Positions 8,553-17,935 are shown, numbered from the stretch's first letter. The stretch is DNA of 64,000 nt from Kordiimonas pumila (GCF_015240255.1 NZ_CP061205.1:1261501-1325500); one strand, 5' to 3'. Notes: generated by a model not told the origin, from the letters alone. Numbers and translations: made by a program.

Positions 8553-9815
8553 TTATTTTTCCTGATTGGCGACCCCGCGCCGGTGGCTTGTATCCCACAG
8601 TAAGACAAGAGCAACAGTGCAAATACCGCCTGTTGCCATGATAAGAGACAAAGCCTGATAGCTATCGGTAAAAACTGTGCTGGAAGCAAGGGCCGCACCT
8701 GCTGCCGCGCCGATCGTGGGTAAGGCTGCAAGCAGGCTGCTTGCTGTGCCTGCGGCGTCGCCCGCAGGTTCCAGCGCAAGCGAGTTGGAGATAGGCATAA
8801 TAAGGCCAAAGCTGATCATGTATAAAAAGACAAACACCCAGTAAACAGCCAGCGGCACACTGGTGTTTGCCATTAGTAAAAAGGCAAACCCTGCAATGCC
8901 AATAGAAACAGCACCCACTTTCATGGGGGTGCGCAGGCTATAGCGTTTTAGCAGTTGGCGGCTAATGGCAGGGCCAATCACAATCGCAACAGAGGCGGTG
9001 GCAAACAGGGGGCCAAATTCGGTTGCGCTAATGCCGTAGCGTGTGCTGGCCATTAAGGCACCAATAGAAAGCATGGCACCGTAACCCCCCATAATGGCCG
9101 TTACAACAAGCATACCCATGAGAAAATCCCGCGCGGTTATAAGCTGTATGATTAAGGACAGCGTAAGGGGTCTGCGCGGCGCGCTGGTTTCTGAATGTAG
9201 CTTTGTGGCAGGCATAATATAACGCCGTACCAAAAATATAAGGGTTAAGCTAAAGAGAACAAGAAAGACAAAAATACCCTGCCATTCGGTAAAGGCCAGA
9301 ATGGTGCTACCAATGATGGGCGCAAGTAAGGGCGCTATGCCAAAAATCATCATGATTGTTGTCAGAAGGTTGGCTGTTGCTTTGCCGCCGCCCTGATCGC
9401 GGGCAATAGCCCGGGCGATAACGGGGCCGGAGCCACCAAATATGCCCTGAATACCGCGTGCTATACTCAGCGTTTCAAGGTTAGGCGACAAGATGCAGGC
9501 AATTGTCGCGAGAATAAAACCGACAAGCCCAAACATCAGGGGCGGAATACGGCCAAACCTGTCAGCAAGTGGGCCCCAAAGCAATTGACCGGGGCCATAC
9601 CCCAGCATGTAAGTGCTGACAATGATGCCACCCGCTGCTGCCCGTTCACCGAGGCTTTCGGCAATAAGCGGCTGGGCTGGCAGTGCTATATCAATAGCGG
9701 TTGCTGTTAGTGCCGTTAGTGCAGCAAGCGATATGATAAAGGACGGCCGTTTTACATAGGGCCGATTATCAGAATTAGGGTTTATGGTTGTTGTGTCGTG
9801 TTGGGTAGTGGGCAT
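8553..9815 (-). CDS. Bcr/CflA-type MFS drug efflux transporter
   Basis: 420 residues with twelve hydrophobic helices. The sequence 'DIALPAQPLIAESLG' in helix 1 and 'LWGPLADRFGRIPPLMFG' after helix 2 are characteristic of the Bcr/CflA subfamily, proton-driven exporters of bicyclomycin, chloramphenicol and related compounds. A 35-residue hydrophilic N-terminal tail precedes helix 1. It ends 86 bp before the binding-protein gene on the same strand, so the two could be co-transcribed. Confidence 0.9.
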   Translation of the reverse strand: MPTTQHDTTTINPNSDNRPYVKRPSFIISLAALTALTATAIDIALPAQPLIAESLGERAAAGGIIVSTYMLGYGPGQLLWGPLADRFGRIPPLMFGLVGFILATIACILSPNLETLSIARGIQGIFGGSGPVIARAIARDQGGGKATANLLTTIMMIFGIAPLLAPIIGSTILAFTEWQGIFVFLVLFSLTLIFLVRRYIMPATKLHSETSAPRRPLTLSLIIQLITARDFLMGMLVVTAIMGGYGAMLSIGALMASTRYGISATEFGPLFATASVAIVIGPAISRQLLKRYSLRTPMKVGAVSIGIAGFAFLLMANTSVPLAVYWVFVFLYMISFGLIMPISNSLALEPAGDAAGTASSLLAALPTIGAAAGAALASSTVFTDSYQALSLIMATGGICTVALVLLWDTSHRRGVANQEK

Positions 9816-10009
9816 AAAAAGCTCATCTTATTTTACAAGTATCCTTTCTACCCATAATTGATGCCCTTGAAAAGCCGCAAGATTATCGTGGCAGCCATGC
9901 ATTTCCTGCGACACCCTCATTTTTTTGAGCGTGGGGTAACTATGCTTCATAAAATATGCCTAAATACCCTTAAAAGGTGTAAATGTGTGGTATTTTAGAG
10001 TATTAACTA

Positions 10010-10441
10010 CTTATAGCTGAACCTTTTGAGCGCCGCAACAGTGTAGGTTTTGAGGCCTTTGAAAACCTTAGTGTTATGGCGTCGACCGCGCGGCATATTG
10101 ATGCTGCTGATCGCCACCGTATTGCAGCACGTGTTGATATGCGGGAAAGTTTTGCCCAAACCGACGAAGTGGTTGTCTCTGGTATTGTAGACCGGATTGG
10201 CACGAGCGATGCACCGCCGTTTTTTATTTTGCATGCAGAAGATGATGACGTGGTACCGGTCGAAAATGCCCTGCTGTTAAGGGCGGCGCTGAAAGCGCAA
10301 AATATTCGTGTTGAAACCCATTTGTTTACAAACGGCGGCCACGGTTTTGGCCTGCGTAAAGCCGTTGGCAAGCCCGTGGGCGAGTGGCTAGACCTGTTTT
10401 TAAACTGGGCACAAACGACAGGCTTTGCAAACCTTTATTAA
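10010..10441 (+). pseudogene. 5'-truncated alpha/beta-hydrolase (esterase) remnant
   Basis: The open frame begins right after an in-frame stop (10004-10006) and encodes only the last 140 or so residues of a BD-FAE/acetyl-esterase-like alpha/beta hydrolase. It holds the acid-residue region 'FFILHAEDDDVVPVEN' and the catalytic-histidine region 'NGGHGFGLR'. The nucleophile GXSXG and oxyanion HGG portions are missing. An ATG at 10076 could still give a 121-residue product, but it cannot be a complete hydrolase. I read it as decay after a 5' deletion. Confidence 0.75.
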
Positions 10442-10526
10442 GGCCGGTTTCAAAAACTATTGCCAAAATTACCGCGCCTGCTACACCCGCTGCAACGCAT
10501 AGTATATTTTATGGTGGAGTAGCTTG

Positions 10527-10916
10527 ATGACAAAAAAAATTATAGGTGCCCCGATTATGTTGCCGGGCGGTGGCACAGCACCTTATTCAAAAGCGGCTGA
10601 GGCTGGCGGCCTTGTTTTCCTGACCGGCCAATTGGGCCTTGGACCAGACGGCAAACTTGCAGAAGGCGGCATTGAAGCACAGACAGAAGCAGCCATTGCC
10701 AACATTAAGGCCATTCTTGCCGAGGCAGGCTGCACGCTGGATGATGTGGTAAAAACCACGGTATGGCTAACAGACGCCGCGAACTTTGCCGGGTATAATA
10801 AAGTATATGCCCAGCATTTTAGCGCCAGCCCGCCGCCGCGCTCTACCGTGGTGGCGGATTTTGTACTGCCGGGCGCGCTTGTGGAAATTGAAGTGATCGC
10901 TGCTGCCCGCGCTTAA
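10527..10916 (+). CDS. ridA: RidA family enamine/imine deaminase
   Basis: 129 residues of the YjgF/YER057c/UK114 family. 'AGGLVFLTGQLGLGPDGKL' forms the first strands, 'GCTLDDVVKTTVWLTD' the central helix and strand, and 'PPPRSTVVADFVLPGALVEIEVIA' holds the Arg and Glu of the active site. RidA hydrolyses reactive 2-aminoacrylate and other imines made by PLP enzymes. ATG 10527 is preferred over the TTG at 10524 because GGTGGAG lies eight bases before it. A terminator follows. Confidence 0.92.
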   Translation: MTKKIIGAPIMLPGGGTAPYSKAAEAGGLVFLTGQLGLGPDGKLAEGGIEAQTEAAIANIKAILAEAGCTLDDVVKTTVWLTDAANFAGYNKVYAQHFSASPPPRSTVVADFVLPGALVEIEVIAAARA

Positions 10917-10937
10917 TCAGGGGGGCTAAAGTTTTTG

Positions 10938-10966
10938 AAAAGCCGTCCTTATGGGCGGCTTTTTTG
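10938..10966. terminator. Bidirectional intrinsic terminator
   Basis: Stem arms AAGCCGTCC and GGGCGGCTT surround a TTAT loop, with T-runs on both strands. It lies between ridA (plus) and the convergent ketopantoate reductase-like gene (minus) and can serve both. Confidence 0.8.
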
Positions 10967-10981
10967 CGGCTTTTACGGGCG

Positions 10982-11947
10982 CTAACTTTTATAGCTGCTG
11001 CCGTGCCGGGCAGCAAGCAGCCGGATAAGGCCTAATAAAATATCCAGATTGGGTGTTGCGATACCTTGTGCGATCGCAATTTCCTTTGGTGCCGTCAGCA
11101 GTGCTTCTATTTCCAGTTGTTTACCTGCTTCCAGATCTTGCAGCATGGATGTTTTAAAATCGCCTAACGTGCGGGTGATCTGGTTACGCTCAGCAGGTGT
11201 TTGATCTATCGGGCACCCAATGGAGGCGCCAATTTCTTGTGCTTCGCGCATTATTTCATGCATGAAATGTCGGGTATAGTCATCGTCCAGAACCGCAAGG
11301 GATGTAGACCGGGTTAGGGCTGAAATGGGGTTCAGCGTCATGTTGCCCCAAAGCTTGTACCAGATATCATGACGGATATTAGTGCTGATCACTGTTTTGA
11401 CAGCCGCTGCTTCAAAGATTTTCTGTATATTTTCCGCAGTTTTACTGTTGCAGCCTGAGGGGTCGCCGAGAATAATTTTGTCTGCGAACTTGAGGTGCGC
11501 TGTAGCTGGCGCGGGCGACGAACAGGAGGCGTGAATAACACAGCCGATGATTTGCTGATAAGGAATGAGGCGCGACAGGTAGCCTTCCGGGTCAAGGCTT
11601 TTAAGGCCTTTACCATCATCCATAAACCACCAGGGAACACCGTTTATCATGGGAATAACCATAGAGCTGGGGGTGATAAGCTCTGATACGGCAGAGGCAA
11701 TATCAGTCAGATGGTGGCTTTTTACGGCGATGATAACAAGGTCGTGCTTGCCAAGGTCTTTTGGATTGTCTGAGGCGTGCACTTTATAGGAGGTGTCGGT
11801 TTCCTGTGTGATCAGCCTGAGGCCACTGGTTTTTATAGTGTCCAGACTTTGGCCGCGCGCCAGCATGGATATAGTGTTGCCAGAGGCGGCAAGAGCACAG
11901 CCAATCCAGTTTCCTATGGCGCCAGCACCTATAATGGCAATTTTCAT
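10982..11947 (-). CDS. 2-dehydropantoate 2-reductase family protein
   Basis: 321 residues. The N-terminal Rossmann motif 'GAGAIGNWIGCALAASG' binds NADP(H), and 'IIAVKSHHL' contains the conserved lysine region. The C-terminal helical ApbA_C domain holds 'WYKLWGNMTLNPISALT', with the lysine and asparagine typical of ketopantoate reductases. It reduces 2-dehydropantoate to pantoate in coenzyme A synthesis, or a related 2-oxoacid. Many genomes carry paralogues, so the physiological substrate is uncertain. The gene is not in an operon with panB or panC. Confidence 0.85.
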   Translation of the reverse strand: MKIAIIGAGAIGNWIGCALAASGNTISMLARGQSLDTIKTSGLRLITQETDTSYKVHASDNPKDLGKHDLVIIAVKSHHLTDIASAVSELITPSSMVIPMINGVPWWFMDDGKGLKSLDPEGYLSRLIPYQQIIGCVIHASCSSPAPATAHLKFADKIILGDPSGCNSKTAENIQKIFEAAAVKTVISTNIRHDIWYKLWGNMTLNPISALTRSTSLAVLDDDYTRHFMHEIMREAQEIGASIGCPIDQTPAERNQITRTLGDFKTSMLQDLEAGKQLEIEALLTAPKEIAIAQGIATPNLDILLGLIRLLAARHGSSYKS

Positions 11948-12855
11948 CGGTCCCCCCCCTTTTTTTTCTCGGTAGAATTTATGACTTGATAGCGCTGCGA
12001 CCGAGCAGATGAAAGCCTTAATTATAGGGCGGCTTAAGCCTCGTCCACCGTGAAAGCCTATATCGTTTGCATCAGCACTGGGTGAAATGCGCGATCTTGG
12101 AACAGTTGGTTAGATTTATCTGTTTATTGAAATTCTGCCAGACCCACAATTTTCAAGCCGGTATTTTTTGCGGCAAAAGAAGCCTGATAAAAACTATAAC
12201 TAATTGAAAACAATGTGTTTTAAAAATTTAACATGATGTTTTCCGCTTTTTTCCTTGTATTAGAATTAGAATTCTGGTTCTAATATAGACAGTGAGTTGA
12301 AACGCCGAGTTTTGCTGTTGAAGCAGGGTGTTTTGAATAAGGTTTAAGTGAAGTTGAGCCGCACTTTGGCGGCGGCGGATGGGTGGCTTTTGGTTGCGCC
12401 GCTTTTGGGTGTTGTGTTTGCGACTGCGGTGCTTTGCTGTGTGCTTTTTAAAAAGGTGTGAGGCTTTTTAAAAAAGCCATGCCTTTGTGTTTTATGGCTG
12501 CCTGGCAAGGGGCGGTTAGGCGTGTTTGTGTGCCTGTTTTTATGGTTGGTGGCACTGGTTGCCGCCAGCGGCTGGGTTTGTTTTGAGTGTGTTTCGAGTT
12601 TTGGTGGTGTTCTGAGTGCCAACGCTGTTTTGAGTATCGCTGTTTTGAGTGTTGATAATAGGTAGCTGATAGTTTGGTATAGGCATGGTGTTTTGTGGTT
12701 TTCTGCGGGACACTTTCTATGATCGTGGGAGCGTGGCCGGGCTATCAGTTACCGCCTAACTGAGTGTATGCTGCATGTGCGGTATGATGGTGATTTTGTA
12801 ACTGCTGGCAAAAGGGGTTTTGCAGGCAGCTATCTATACGGCTAGGGAGTATGGA
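11948..12855. other. Long non-coding interval with strand-biased G/T-rich sequence
   Basis: No convincing gene fills these 900 bases. A 7 bp inverted repeat ATTAGAA...TTCTAAT lies at 12265-12284. From about 12340 to 12660 the plus strand is strongly G/T-rich. A short frame from GTG 12348 to 12461 would encode 37 residues with one membrane helix, followed by a GGCTTTTTAAAAAAGCC hairpin (12462-12478). Near-repeats of GCTGTTTTGAGT occur at about 12622-12652. The interval could be a leader, a small-membrane-peptide gene or degenerate sequence. Confidence 0.5.
12348..12461 (+). CDS. Possible 37-residue single-helix membrane peptide
   Basis: GTG start with a weak AAGG element seven bases upstream. 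The product has a short polar N-terminus and one hydrophobic helix ending in Phe-Lys-Lys-Val. A hairpin with a T-run in its first arm follows directly. The evidence is composition only, and the frame could be spurious. Confidence 0.2.
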   Translation: MKLSRTLAAADGWLLVAPLLGVVFATAVLCCVLFKKV

Positions 12856-13524
12856 ATGGGATTTGAAGCGGGATCAATGAATGCTGAAGGCGAAGCTGTC
12901 TGGATTTACGGAAAGTGGGTTCAGGCACCGGCGCAAGATAGGTCAGAACGTACATTTTTTAGGTTTTTAGATGCGGCGGAACAGTTGCTCGCTGGCCGTC
13001 ACTGGCATGAAGTTTCTGTGCAGGAAATTGTACGGCGTGCTAAGGCATCTGTTGGCAGTTTTTATAACAGGTTTAGCGATAAAACAGCCTTGTTACACTG
13101 CCTTGATGACAGGCTGGGGCTTGAGTGCGAAGTAACCATTCATCATTTGATGACAGAACTTGAGGCGTGCCCCGCGTTGATCGTTGAAATGCCGGGCATT
13201 GTTATAAGCTTGCTTATTCGCCTGTGTACTGAGCGACGCGGCGTTATCAGGGCGCTTGATCTAGCGCAGAAAATGTCTGCGGCGGATAGCTTTTCTGGTC
13301 TTGGCCCCCGGTTTGACACTGCGCTTGAAACGCTTTCTGCCTTTATGCGTGAGCATGACGAACAGTTTGCTGCATACAGTAGCTCAGCTATTGCGCTGGC
13401 TTTCCGTGAAGTGTTTTGGCTTGCACGGGAAAATCTGCTGTACGAAAACCCGGATATGAACGAGCGGGCGCTGCACAAAAGCTTGTTGCACCATTTTGAA
13501 GCAAGCCTGAAAGACAAATCATAG
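12856..13524 (+). CDS. TetR family transcriptional regulator
   Basis: 222 residues. The N-terminal helix-turn-helix (about residues 35-80) reads 'HEVSVQEIVRRAKASVGSFY' followed by 'NRFSDKTALLHCL', a standard TetR pattern. The C-terminal part is helical and would hold a ligand pocket. ATG 12856 is chosen because AGGGAG lies six bases before it; the upstream TTG at 12820 has no such site. No obvious target gene lies adjacent. Its own upstream interval contains an inverted repeat that could be its operator. Confidence 0.88.
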   Translation: MGFEAGSMNAEGEAVWIYGKWVQAPAQDRSERTFFRFLDAAEQLLAGRHWHEVSVQEIVRRAKASVGSFYNRFSDKTALLHCLDDRLGLECEVTIHHLMTELEACPALIVEMPGIVISLLIRLCTERRGVIRALDLAQKMSAADSFSGLGPRFDTALETLSAFMREHDEQFAAYSSSAIALAFREVFWLARENLLYENPDMNERALHKSLLHHFEASLKDKS

Positions 13525-14005
13525 CCACATTTGGGTGGCTTATTATGCTGCGATTAAACGACCTACCGATAAAACGGGTCGGTTTATCGCAAGTGGGGCG
13601 ACACGCCTGAATGTTATTGGTAGCAGGTACCTAGGGCCTCAGCCCCGAGGACAACAAGCCCGATCATGACAGCATCTATACCTCTCTAGGCCCCTCTGGT
13701 GCAGCAGCATCGCAGGGGCCAAATACTTTCTAGTCTCGCTGTATTTTTATTCCTTATATATATAGCACCTGTATATAATGCTGGTTAGCAGGGGAAAAAA
13801 CTATTCTGGTTCACCCCGCTAGGCGCTGTGTGGCTGTACGATTTTCAGGTATATTTTCTGCCATCAAGAAAAGTATCATAGCTTTTTATGCGGGGCGCTC
13901 TAAACCCCGGCTATCAAACCAGCCTTAGGCGGTTAAATGGCTTGGGAGATAAAATTTATCTGCCTATTATTCATTATTTGGCTGCTAATTATGATAATAT
14001 AGCTG
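13525..14005. other. Intergenic region with potential RNA structure
   Basis: No gene is seen in these 480 bases. CGATAAA and TTTATCG arms form a hairpin around an ACGGGTCGG core at about 13567-13590, possibly terminating the TetR gene. GGCCCCT (13689-13695) pairs with AGGGGCC (13714-13720). The rest is A/T-rich leader sequence for the TonB receptor. Confidence 0.4.
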
Positions 14006-14042
14006 CTTAAAACATTTACAAGGCTGAATTATTGTACTAATG
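14006..14042 (+). promoter_or_regulatory. Conserved upstream box of TonB receptor 1
   Basis: The element containing ACATTTACAAGGC and GAATTATTGTA is almost identical to one at 17899-17930 before the second receptor. TTTACA followed after 17 bp by TAATGA fits a sigma-70 -35/-10 pair. It may also contain the site of the GntR-type regulator encoded between the two receptors. Confidence 0.6.
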
Positions 14043-14128
14043 ATGCAAATGCAACAATAACAATATCCTACACGACGAGTTAGAGGTCAGGGTTAAGTGT
14101 TCGTTCATTTTCGCTTTGGGAGGAAATA

Positions 14129-16885
14129 ATGTCAGTGAGCATTATAAAGAAATATTCATTACTGAGTGCTGTCTCGATGGCTGCACTTACGGGGGCTGCC
14201 GCAGTGCAGGCCCAAGATACCAGCGACGATATGATGGTATTTGAAGAAATTGTTGTTAGCACAACACGGTTGAAAGCTTCAGGTTTCGAATCGCCAACAC
14301 CTGTTACAATGGTTGGCAGCGAAGACATGGCCGCGCGCGGCACGACCAATTTGGCAGACATTATTAATGAGTTGCCAAGTTTTACAGGTACCACTACGCC
14401 GACATCAACCATTCTAAACTCACGCGGAAACGCGACCAATGCACTTGACCTTCGTGGTCTTGGTGGCAACCGTAACCTTATTCTGGTAAATGGCCGCCGT
14501 CATGTGCCAACAGATGAGTTTGGTGTTGTAGATACTAACGTTATTCCGACACTTGCTGTGCAGCGCATTGAAGTTGTAACCGGCGGCGGCTCTGCTGCTT
14601 GGGGTTCTGATGCGATCTCTGGTGTGGTTAACGTTATTTATGACAAAACTCTCGAAGGCTTGAAGGTTGAGGCGCAGTACGGCATCTCTGACGAAGGCGA
14701 TAACGAAAACTACCGTGTTTCTATGGCGTTTGGTAGTGATGTTGCTGATGGTCGTGGCCATATTTTGATCGCTGCAGACTATAATGACAGCAAAGGCGTA
14801 CCGCTTGCAACAGCGCGTGACTGGGCACAAAGGCACCCTGGCATCATCACAAATTCACTGGATACAGGCCCAAATGATGGCATTCCATCCAGAATTATTG
14901 CTGATGATGTTAGCCTGTTTATCGCCTCACCAAACGGCGTGACACTTCCTGGTGGTCCGCTTGGTAACCTTGAGTTTTTGCCAGACGGTTCTGTTGTTGA
15001 TCGCGAACTGGGCAATATTGGTGGTAACCTGATGGCAGGCGGTAGTGGTTCTTACCTTGCTGACAGCGCGGCGCTTGCTATTCCGCTTGAGCGCAAAAAC
15101 GTTCTTGCAGCGCTAGATTATAAAATCACTGAAGATATTAATTTCTATTTCGAAGGTACTGCAAGCCAGTCTAATTCAGAAGGCGCGCTTGTAGATTCGT
15201 TCTCTTTTGGTATTCCAATTAGTTCTGGTAACCCGTTCCTGCCTGATTCAGTGCAAACAATAATGGATGATACAGGTACAGACTCGCTTACTCTCTTTAG
15301 AACGAACGGCGAATTTGGACCGATTACATCTGTAAGCCAAACCAATAACTACCGCTTTGTTACTGGCCTGAACGGCGAGCTTGAAAGTGGTTGGGCTTGG
15401 GATGTTTATTACCAGTATGGCAGAACAAACTTCTCTAACCGCCAGATCAATAACCTGATCCCGGGCAATATGGCATTGGCGTCTGACGCTGTTGTTGACC
15501 CTGCAACAGGCGACACTGTTTGCGCGGCAGCCCTGAGCGGTCTTGACCCGAACTGTGTGCCGATCAACCTGTTTGGTAGTGGTTCACCAAGTGCGGAAGC
15601 AATTGAATATGTAACCGGTACCAGTATTTCTGATACAGCGCTTAAGCAGCAAGTTGTAGCGGCAAGCATCAGCGGCGACCTGTTCGAAGGTTGGGCTGGC
15701 CCGGTTTCAACAGCGTTTGGTGTTGAGTACCGCAAAGAATCGCTTAACCGTGAAGTGGATGATCTCTCTGAGCAGGCTCAGTTCCTGATCACAAACGCAC
15801 AGCCTTTGTCTGGTAGCTTTAATGTGAAAGAAGTGTTCGGCGAAGTGCTGATCCCGCTTCTTGATGAAGCTGCAACAGGCCAATCACTGAACTTTAACGG
15901 TGCAGTTCGCTACACTGACTACAGCACCAGTGGTTCGGTGGTTACATGGAAAGCTGGCCTGACATACGACCCGCTTGATGAACTGCGTTTCCGCGGCACG
16001 ATCTCTCGTGATATTCGCGCACCCGCAATCGGTGAAGTGTTCCTGAAAACATTGTTGTTGTTCGGTAACGTTAACAACCCGTTCACAGGCAATACTGATT
16101 TTGTACAAGAACTGAACACAGGTAATACTGACCTGCAGGAAGAGCGCTCGCTCACAAAAACTGTAGGCATGGTATATTCACCAAGCTGGCTTGATAACTT
16201 CCAGGCATCTGTTGACTGGTATGACATTGATATCAGCGATGCGATTGCACAGGTTTCCAGCCAGAGTATTGTGGACGAGTGTTTTGAGGGCAACGATCTG
16301 TTCTGTGATCTGGTAACACTTGCACCTGATAATACAGTGGTTGATATTACCAACAAGCTTCTGAACCTTGGTACATACCGCGTAAAAGGGCTTGATTTTG
16401 AAGCACAGTACAGGGCTGGTCTTGATAACGGCGCTTCGCTCGGCTTTAAAGTTCTTGGTAGCTATGTGTATTCTAAAAAGATCGCGGCTGACGGTACCAA
16501 CGAAGTGAACTATGCTGGCGAAGTTGGCCAAGGTTCTGTCTTTGGTCTGCCAAAGCTTAAGATGCGCGGTAGCGTTTCTTACGATACGGATACATTTGGT
16601 CTCTTTACACAGGTTCGTTATGTTGGTTCAGGCAAATATAACGTACAGTGGGGCCCAGAACAGCTTGCTGATGACCAGAACAATATCGGCGCTGAGATCT
16701 ATGTCGACCTGTCTGGCCGTTACAAGCTGAATGAAGGCATGGAACTGTATGCTGGCATTAACAACCTGTTTGATAATGACCCGCCAGTTATTCCACTAGA
16801 CTTTATCGGCCCAACTGCAACCAATGCTATCCACTATGATGTGATTGGTCGCTCCTTCTACTTTGGTGTGAGGGCTAAATTCTAG
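14129..16885 (+). CDS. TonB-dependent outer-membrane receptor 1
   Basis: 918 residues. A signal peptide (about 1-29, ending 'AAVQAQ') is followed by a TonB-box-like 'FEEIVVSTTR' and a plug domain (about 50-170) with 'LDLRGLGGNRNLILVNGRR' and 'RIEVVTGGGSAAWGSDAISGV'. The beta-barrel reaches the C-terminal Phe ('SFYFGVRAKF'). The length and plug resemble large receptors for peptides or glycans rather than siderophores. It imports ligand using the proton-motive force via TonB-ExbBD, which are not in this window. The start has a GGGAGGAAATA site. The downstream GntR and D-amino-acid genes suggest a peptide or N-acyl-amino-acid ligand. Confidence 0.92.
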   Translation: MSVSIIKKYSLLSAVSMAALTGAAAVQAQDTSDDMMVFEEIVVSTTRLKASGFESPTPVTMVGSEDMAARGTTNLADIINELPSFTGTTTPTSTILNSRGNATNALDLRGLGGNRNLILVNGRRHVPTDEFGVVDTNVIPTLAVQRIEVVTGGGSAAWGSDAISGVVNVIYDKTLEGLKVEAQYGISDEGDNENYRVSMAFGSDVADGRGHILIAADYNDSKGVPLATARDWAQRHPGIITNSLDTGPNDGIPSRIIADDVSLFIASPNGVTLPGGPLGNLEFLPDGSVVDRELGNIGGNLMAGGSGSYLADSAALAIPLERKNVLAALDYKITEDINFYFEGTASQSNSEGALVDSFSFGIPISSGNPFLPDSVQTIMDDTGTDSLTLFRTNGEFGPITSVSQTNNYRFVTGLNGELESGWAWDVYYQYGRTNFSNRQINNLIPGNMALASDAVVDPATGDTVCAAALSGLDPNCVPINLFGSGSPSAEAIEYVTGTSISDTALKQQVVAASISGDLFEGWAGPVSTAFGVEYRKESLNREVDDLSEQAQFLITNAQPLSGSFNVKEVFGEVLIPLLDEAATGQSLNFNGAVRYTDYSTSGSVVTWKAGLTYDPLDELRFRGTISRDIRAPAIGEVFLKTLLLFGNVNNPFTGNTDFVQELNTGNTDLQEERSLTKTVGMVYSPSWLDNFQASVDWYDIDISDAIAQVSSQSIVDECFEGNDLFCDLVTLAPDNTVVDITNKLLNLGTYRVKGLDFEAQYRAGLDNGASLGFKVLGSYVYSKKIAADGTNEVNYAGEVGQGSVFGLPKLKMRGSVSYDTDTFGLFTQVRYVGSGKYNVQWGPEQLADDQNNIGAEIYVDLSGRYKLNEGMELYAGINNLFDNDPPVIPLDFIGPTATNAIHYDVIGRSFYFGVRAKF

Positions 16886-16940
16886 TCAGATAATGGCTAA
16901 GGGGGCTATGTTTTGCCCCCTGACTACCATGTATAACGGA

Positions 16941-16971
16941 AGGGCAGTGCGGGTGACCGGCTGCCCTTTTT
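16941..16971 (+). terminator. Terminator after TonB receptor 1
   Basis: AGGGCAG (16941-16947) pairs with CTGCCCT (16961-16967), followed by TTTTTG. A second GGGGGC...GCCCCC hairpin without T-run lies just before it (16901-16920). Confidence 0.8.
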
Positions 16972-17033
16972 GTTGCTTTGAATTGTGGTGCGGTGTGGTG
17001 TGGGTGTTGCATCAAAGGCCACGCAAAAGAAAA

Positions 17034-17056
17034 CCCCCTCAGGGAGGGGGCTTTTC
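17034..17056. terminator. Terminator downstream of GntR gene
   Basis: CCCCCTC and GAGGGGG form a 7 bp stem with a three-base loop. The plus strand continues with CTTTTC, and the minus strand has TTTTCTTTT, so it can act on the minus-strand regulator gene and as a backstop for the receptor. Confidence 0.75.
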
Positions 17057-17088
17057 TGTTCTGTAGTCGCTATGGTCGCGAGGGTATC

Positions 17089-17790
17089 TTAAACCTTTAG
17101 GTCCTGCGTGTAGAATTGCTCGTGCGAGAAAACCGTGTTGAGTATGCGTTCCTCGGTTTGAGACAGAATATCATACATCACCTTACGGACGCGGGCGGGT
17201 TCTTCATTTTTCATCACGCTGAAACTCATCTCAACCTGTTCCTTGGAATAGAAAAAGGTTTTATTGACCTTCACATACAGCCAGTAAATGCGCATGGCGG
17301 TATCTTCAAGCTGCTGCGCCCAGTCCTGCATGAGCGGGTAGCCTGCATTCTCGCATAACAGCATATTAAGCTGCTTGTTGGTCTTTAAAACCTGCAAGGC
17401 AGAGGCATCATCCTTAATGGGCATCATACTGCTAATTTGCTTATTAAGGGTGTTGAGCGCCTCGTAATCAACGTTCTGGGCACCAAGCGCAAAAATTTCC
17501 GGCAACAATATTTTGCGCAGTGTGAAATTCTGCTTGATCTCAAGAAGGGTAAGCGGTGCCACAAGTGTTACGCGCGGCGACATGGAAACCAAAAAGTGCT
17601 TGGCTGTCAGGCGCTCGATAAGGTTGCGGGATATGGACCGGCTGATGCCAAACATATCACTAAACACATTCTCGGAAACTTTTTGGCTTGGCGCCAGTTT
17701 CTGCGTGACTATGGCATCCATAATCTGCTCGTACGCATCGTGCACATCAGGGTTATGAATCTCTGAATTTACAATCTCATCCTTAGGCAC
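17089..17790 (-). CDS. GntR/FadR family transcriptional regulator
   Basis: 233 residues. The N-terminal winged helix (about 15-80) contains 'SENVFSDMFGISRSISRNLIERL', the GntR recognition helix. The C-terminal half is an all-helical FCD-type effector domain. Such regulators usually sense organic acids or amino-acid derivatives and repress adjacent catabolic genes. It lies between the two TonB receptors and faces away from the second. That placement makes it the likely regulator of the D-amino-acid island, possibly through the box shared upstream of both receptor genes. Confidence 0.85.
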   Translation of the reverse strand: MPKDEIVNSEIHNPDVHDAYEQIMDAIVTQKLAPSQKVSENVFSDMFGISRSISRNLIERLTAKHFLVSMSPRVTLVAPLTLLEIKQNFTLRKILLPEIFALGAQNVDYEALNTLNKQISSMMPIKDDASALQVLKTNKQLNMLLCENAGYPLMQDWAQQLEDTAMRIYWLYVKVNKTFFYSKEQVEMSFSVMKNEEPARVRKVMYDILSQTEERILNTVFSHEQFYTQDLKV

Positions 17791-17893
17791 GGCAACACTT
17801 TCTGACTGATTTTATTTTCGTATTCTTAACCTGTTGAAGTGATTTAATCAAGCCCTTAAGGCAGCCTTAATTGATAATAATTCAGTTTAAACA

Positions 17894-17935
17894 GCTAAAA
17901 ACATTTACAAGGCAGAATTATTGTAATAATAAGGC
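17894..17935 (+). promoter_or_regulatory. Conserved upstream box of TonB receptor 2
   Basis: Near-identical to the element at 14006-14042, with two or three substitutions over about 33 bases. TTTACA and a TAATAA hexamer 17 bp apart look like a promoter. It sits in the divergent interval between the GntR gene and receptor 2, where an autoregulatory operator would be expected. Confidence 0.6.

Noticed and set aside
7576-8622. Longer start at 8622 for the periplasmic binding protein
   Set aside because: It would bury the evident signal peptide behind 52 basic residues; ATG 8466 gives a normal exported protein.
12344-12622. Minus-strand frame of 92 codons in the G/T-rich tract
   Set aside because: Its Pro/Thr/Lys-rich, low-complexity product reflects the strand bias; it has no ribosome site or recognisable domain.
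14420-14836. Minus-strand frame of 138 codons within TonB receptor 1
   Set aside because: It lies wholly inside a well-supported receptor gene and its product has no recognisable features.
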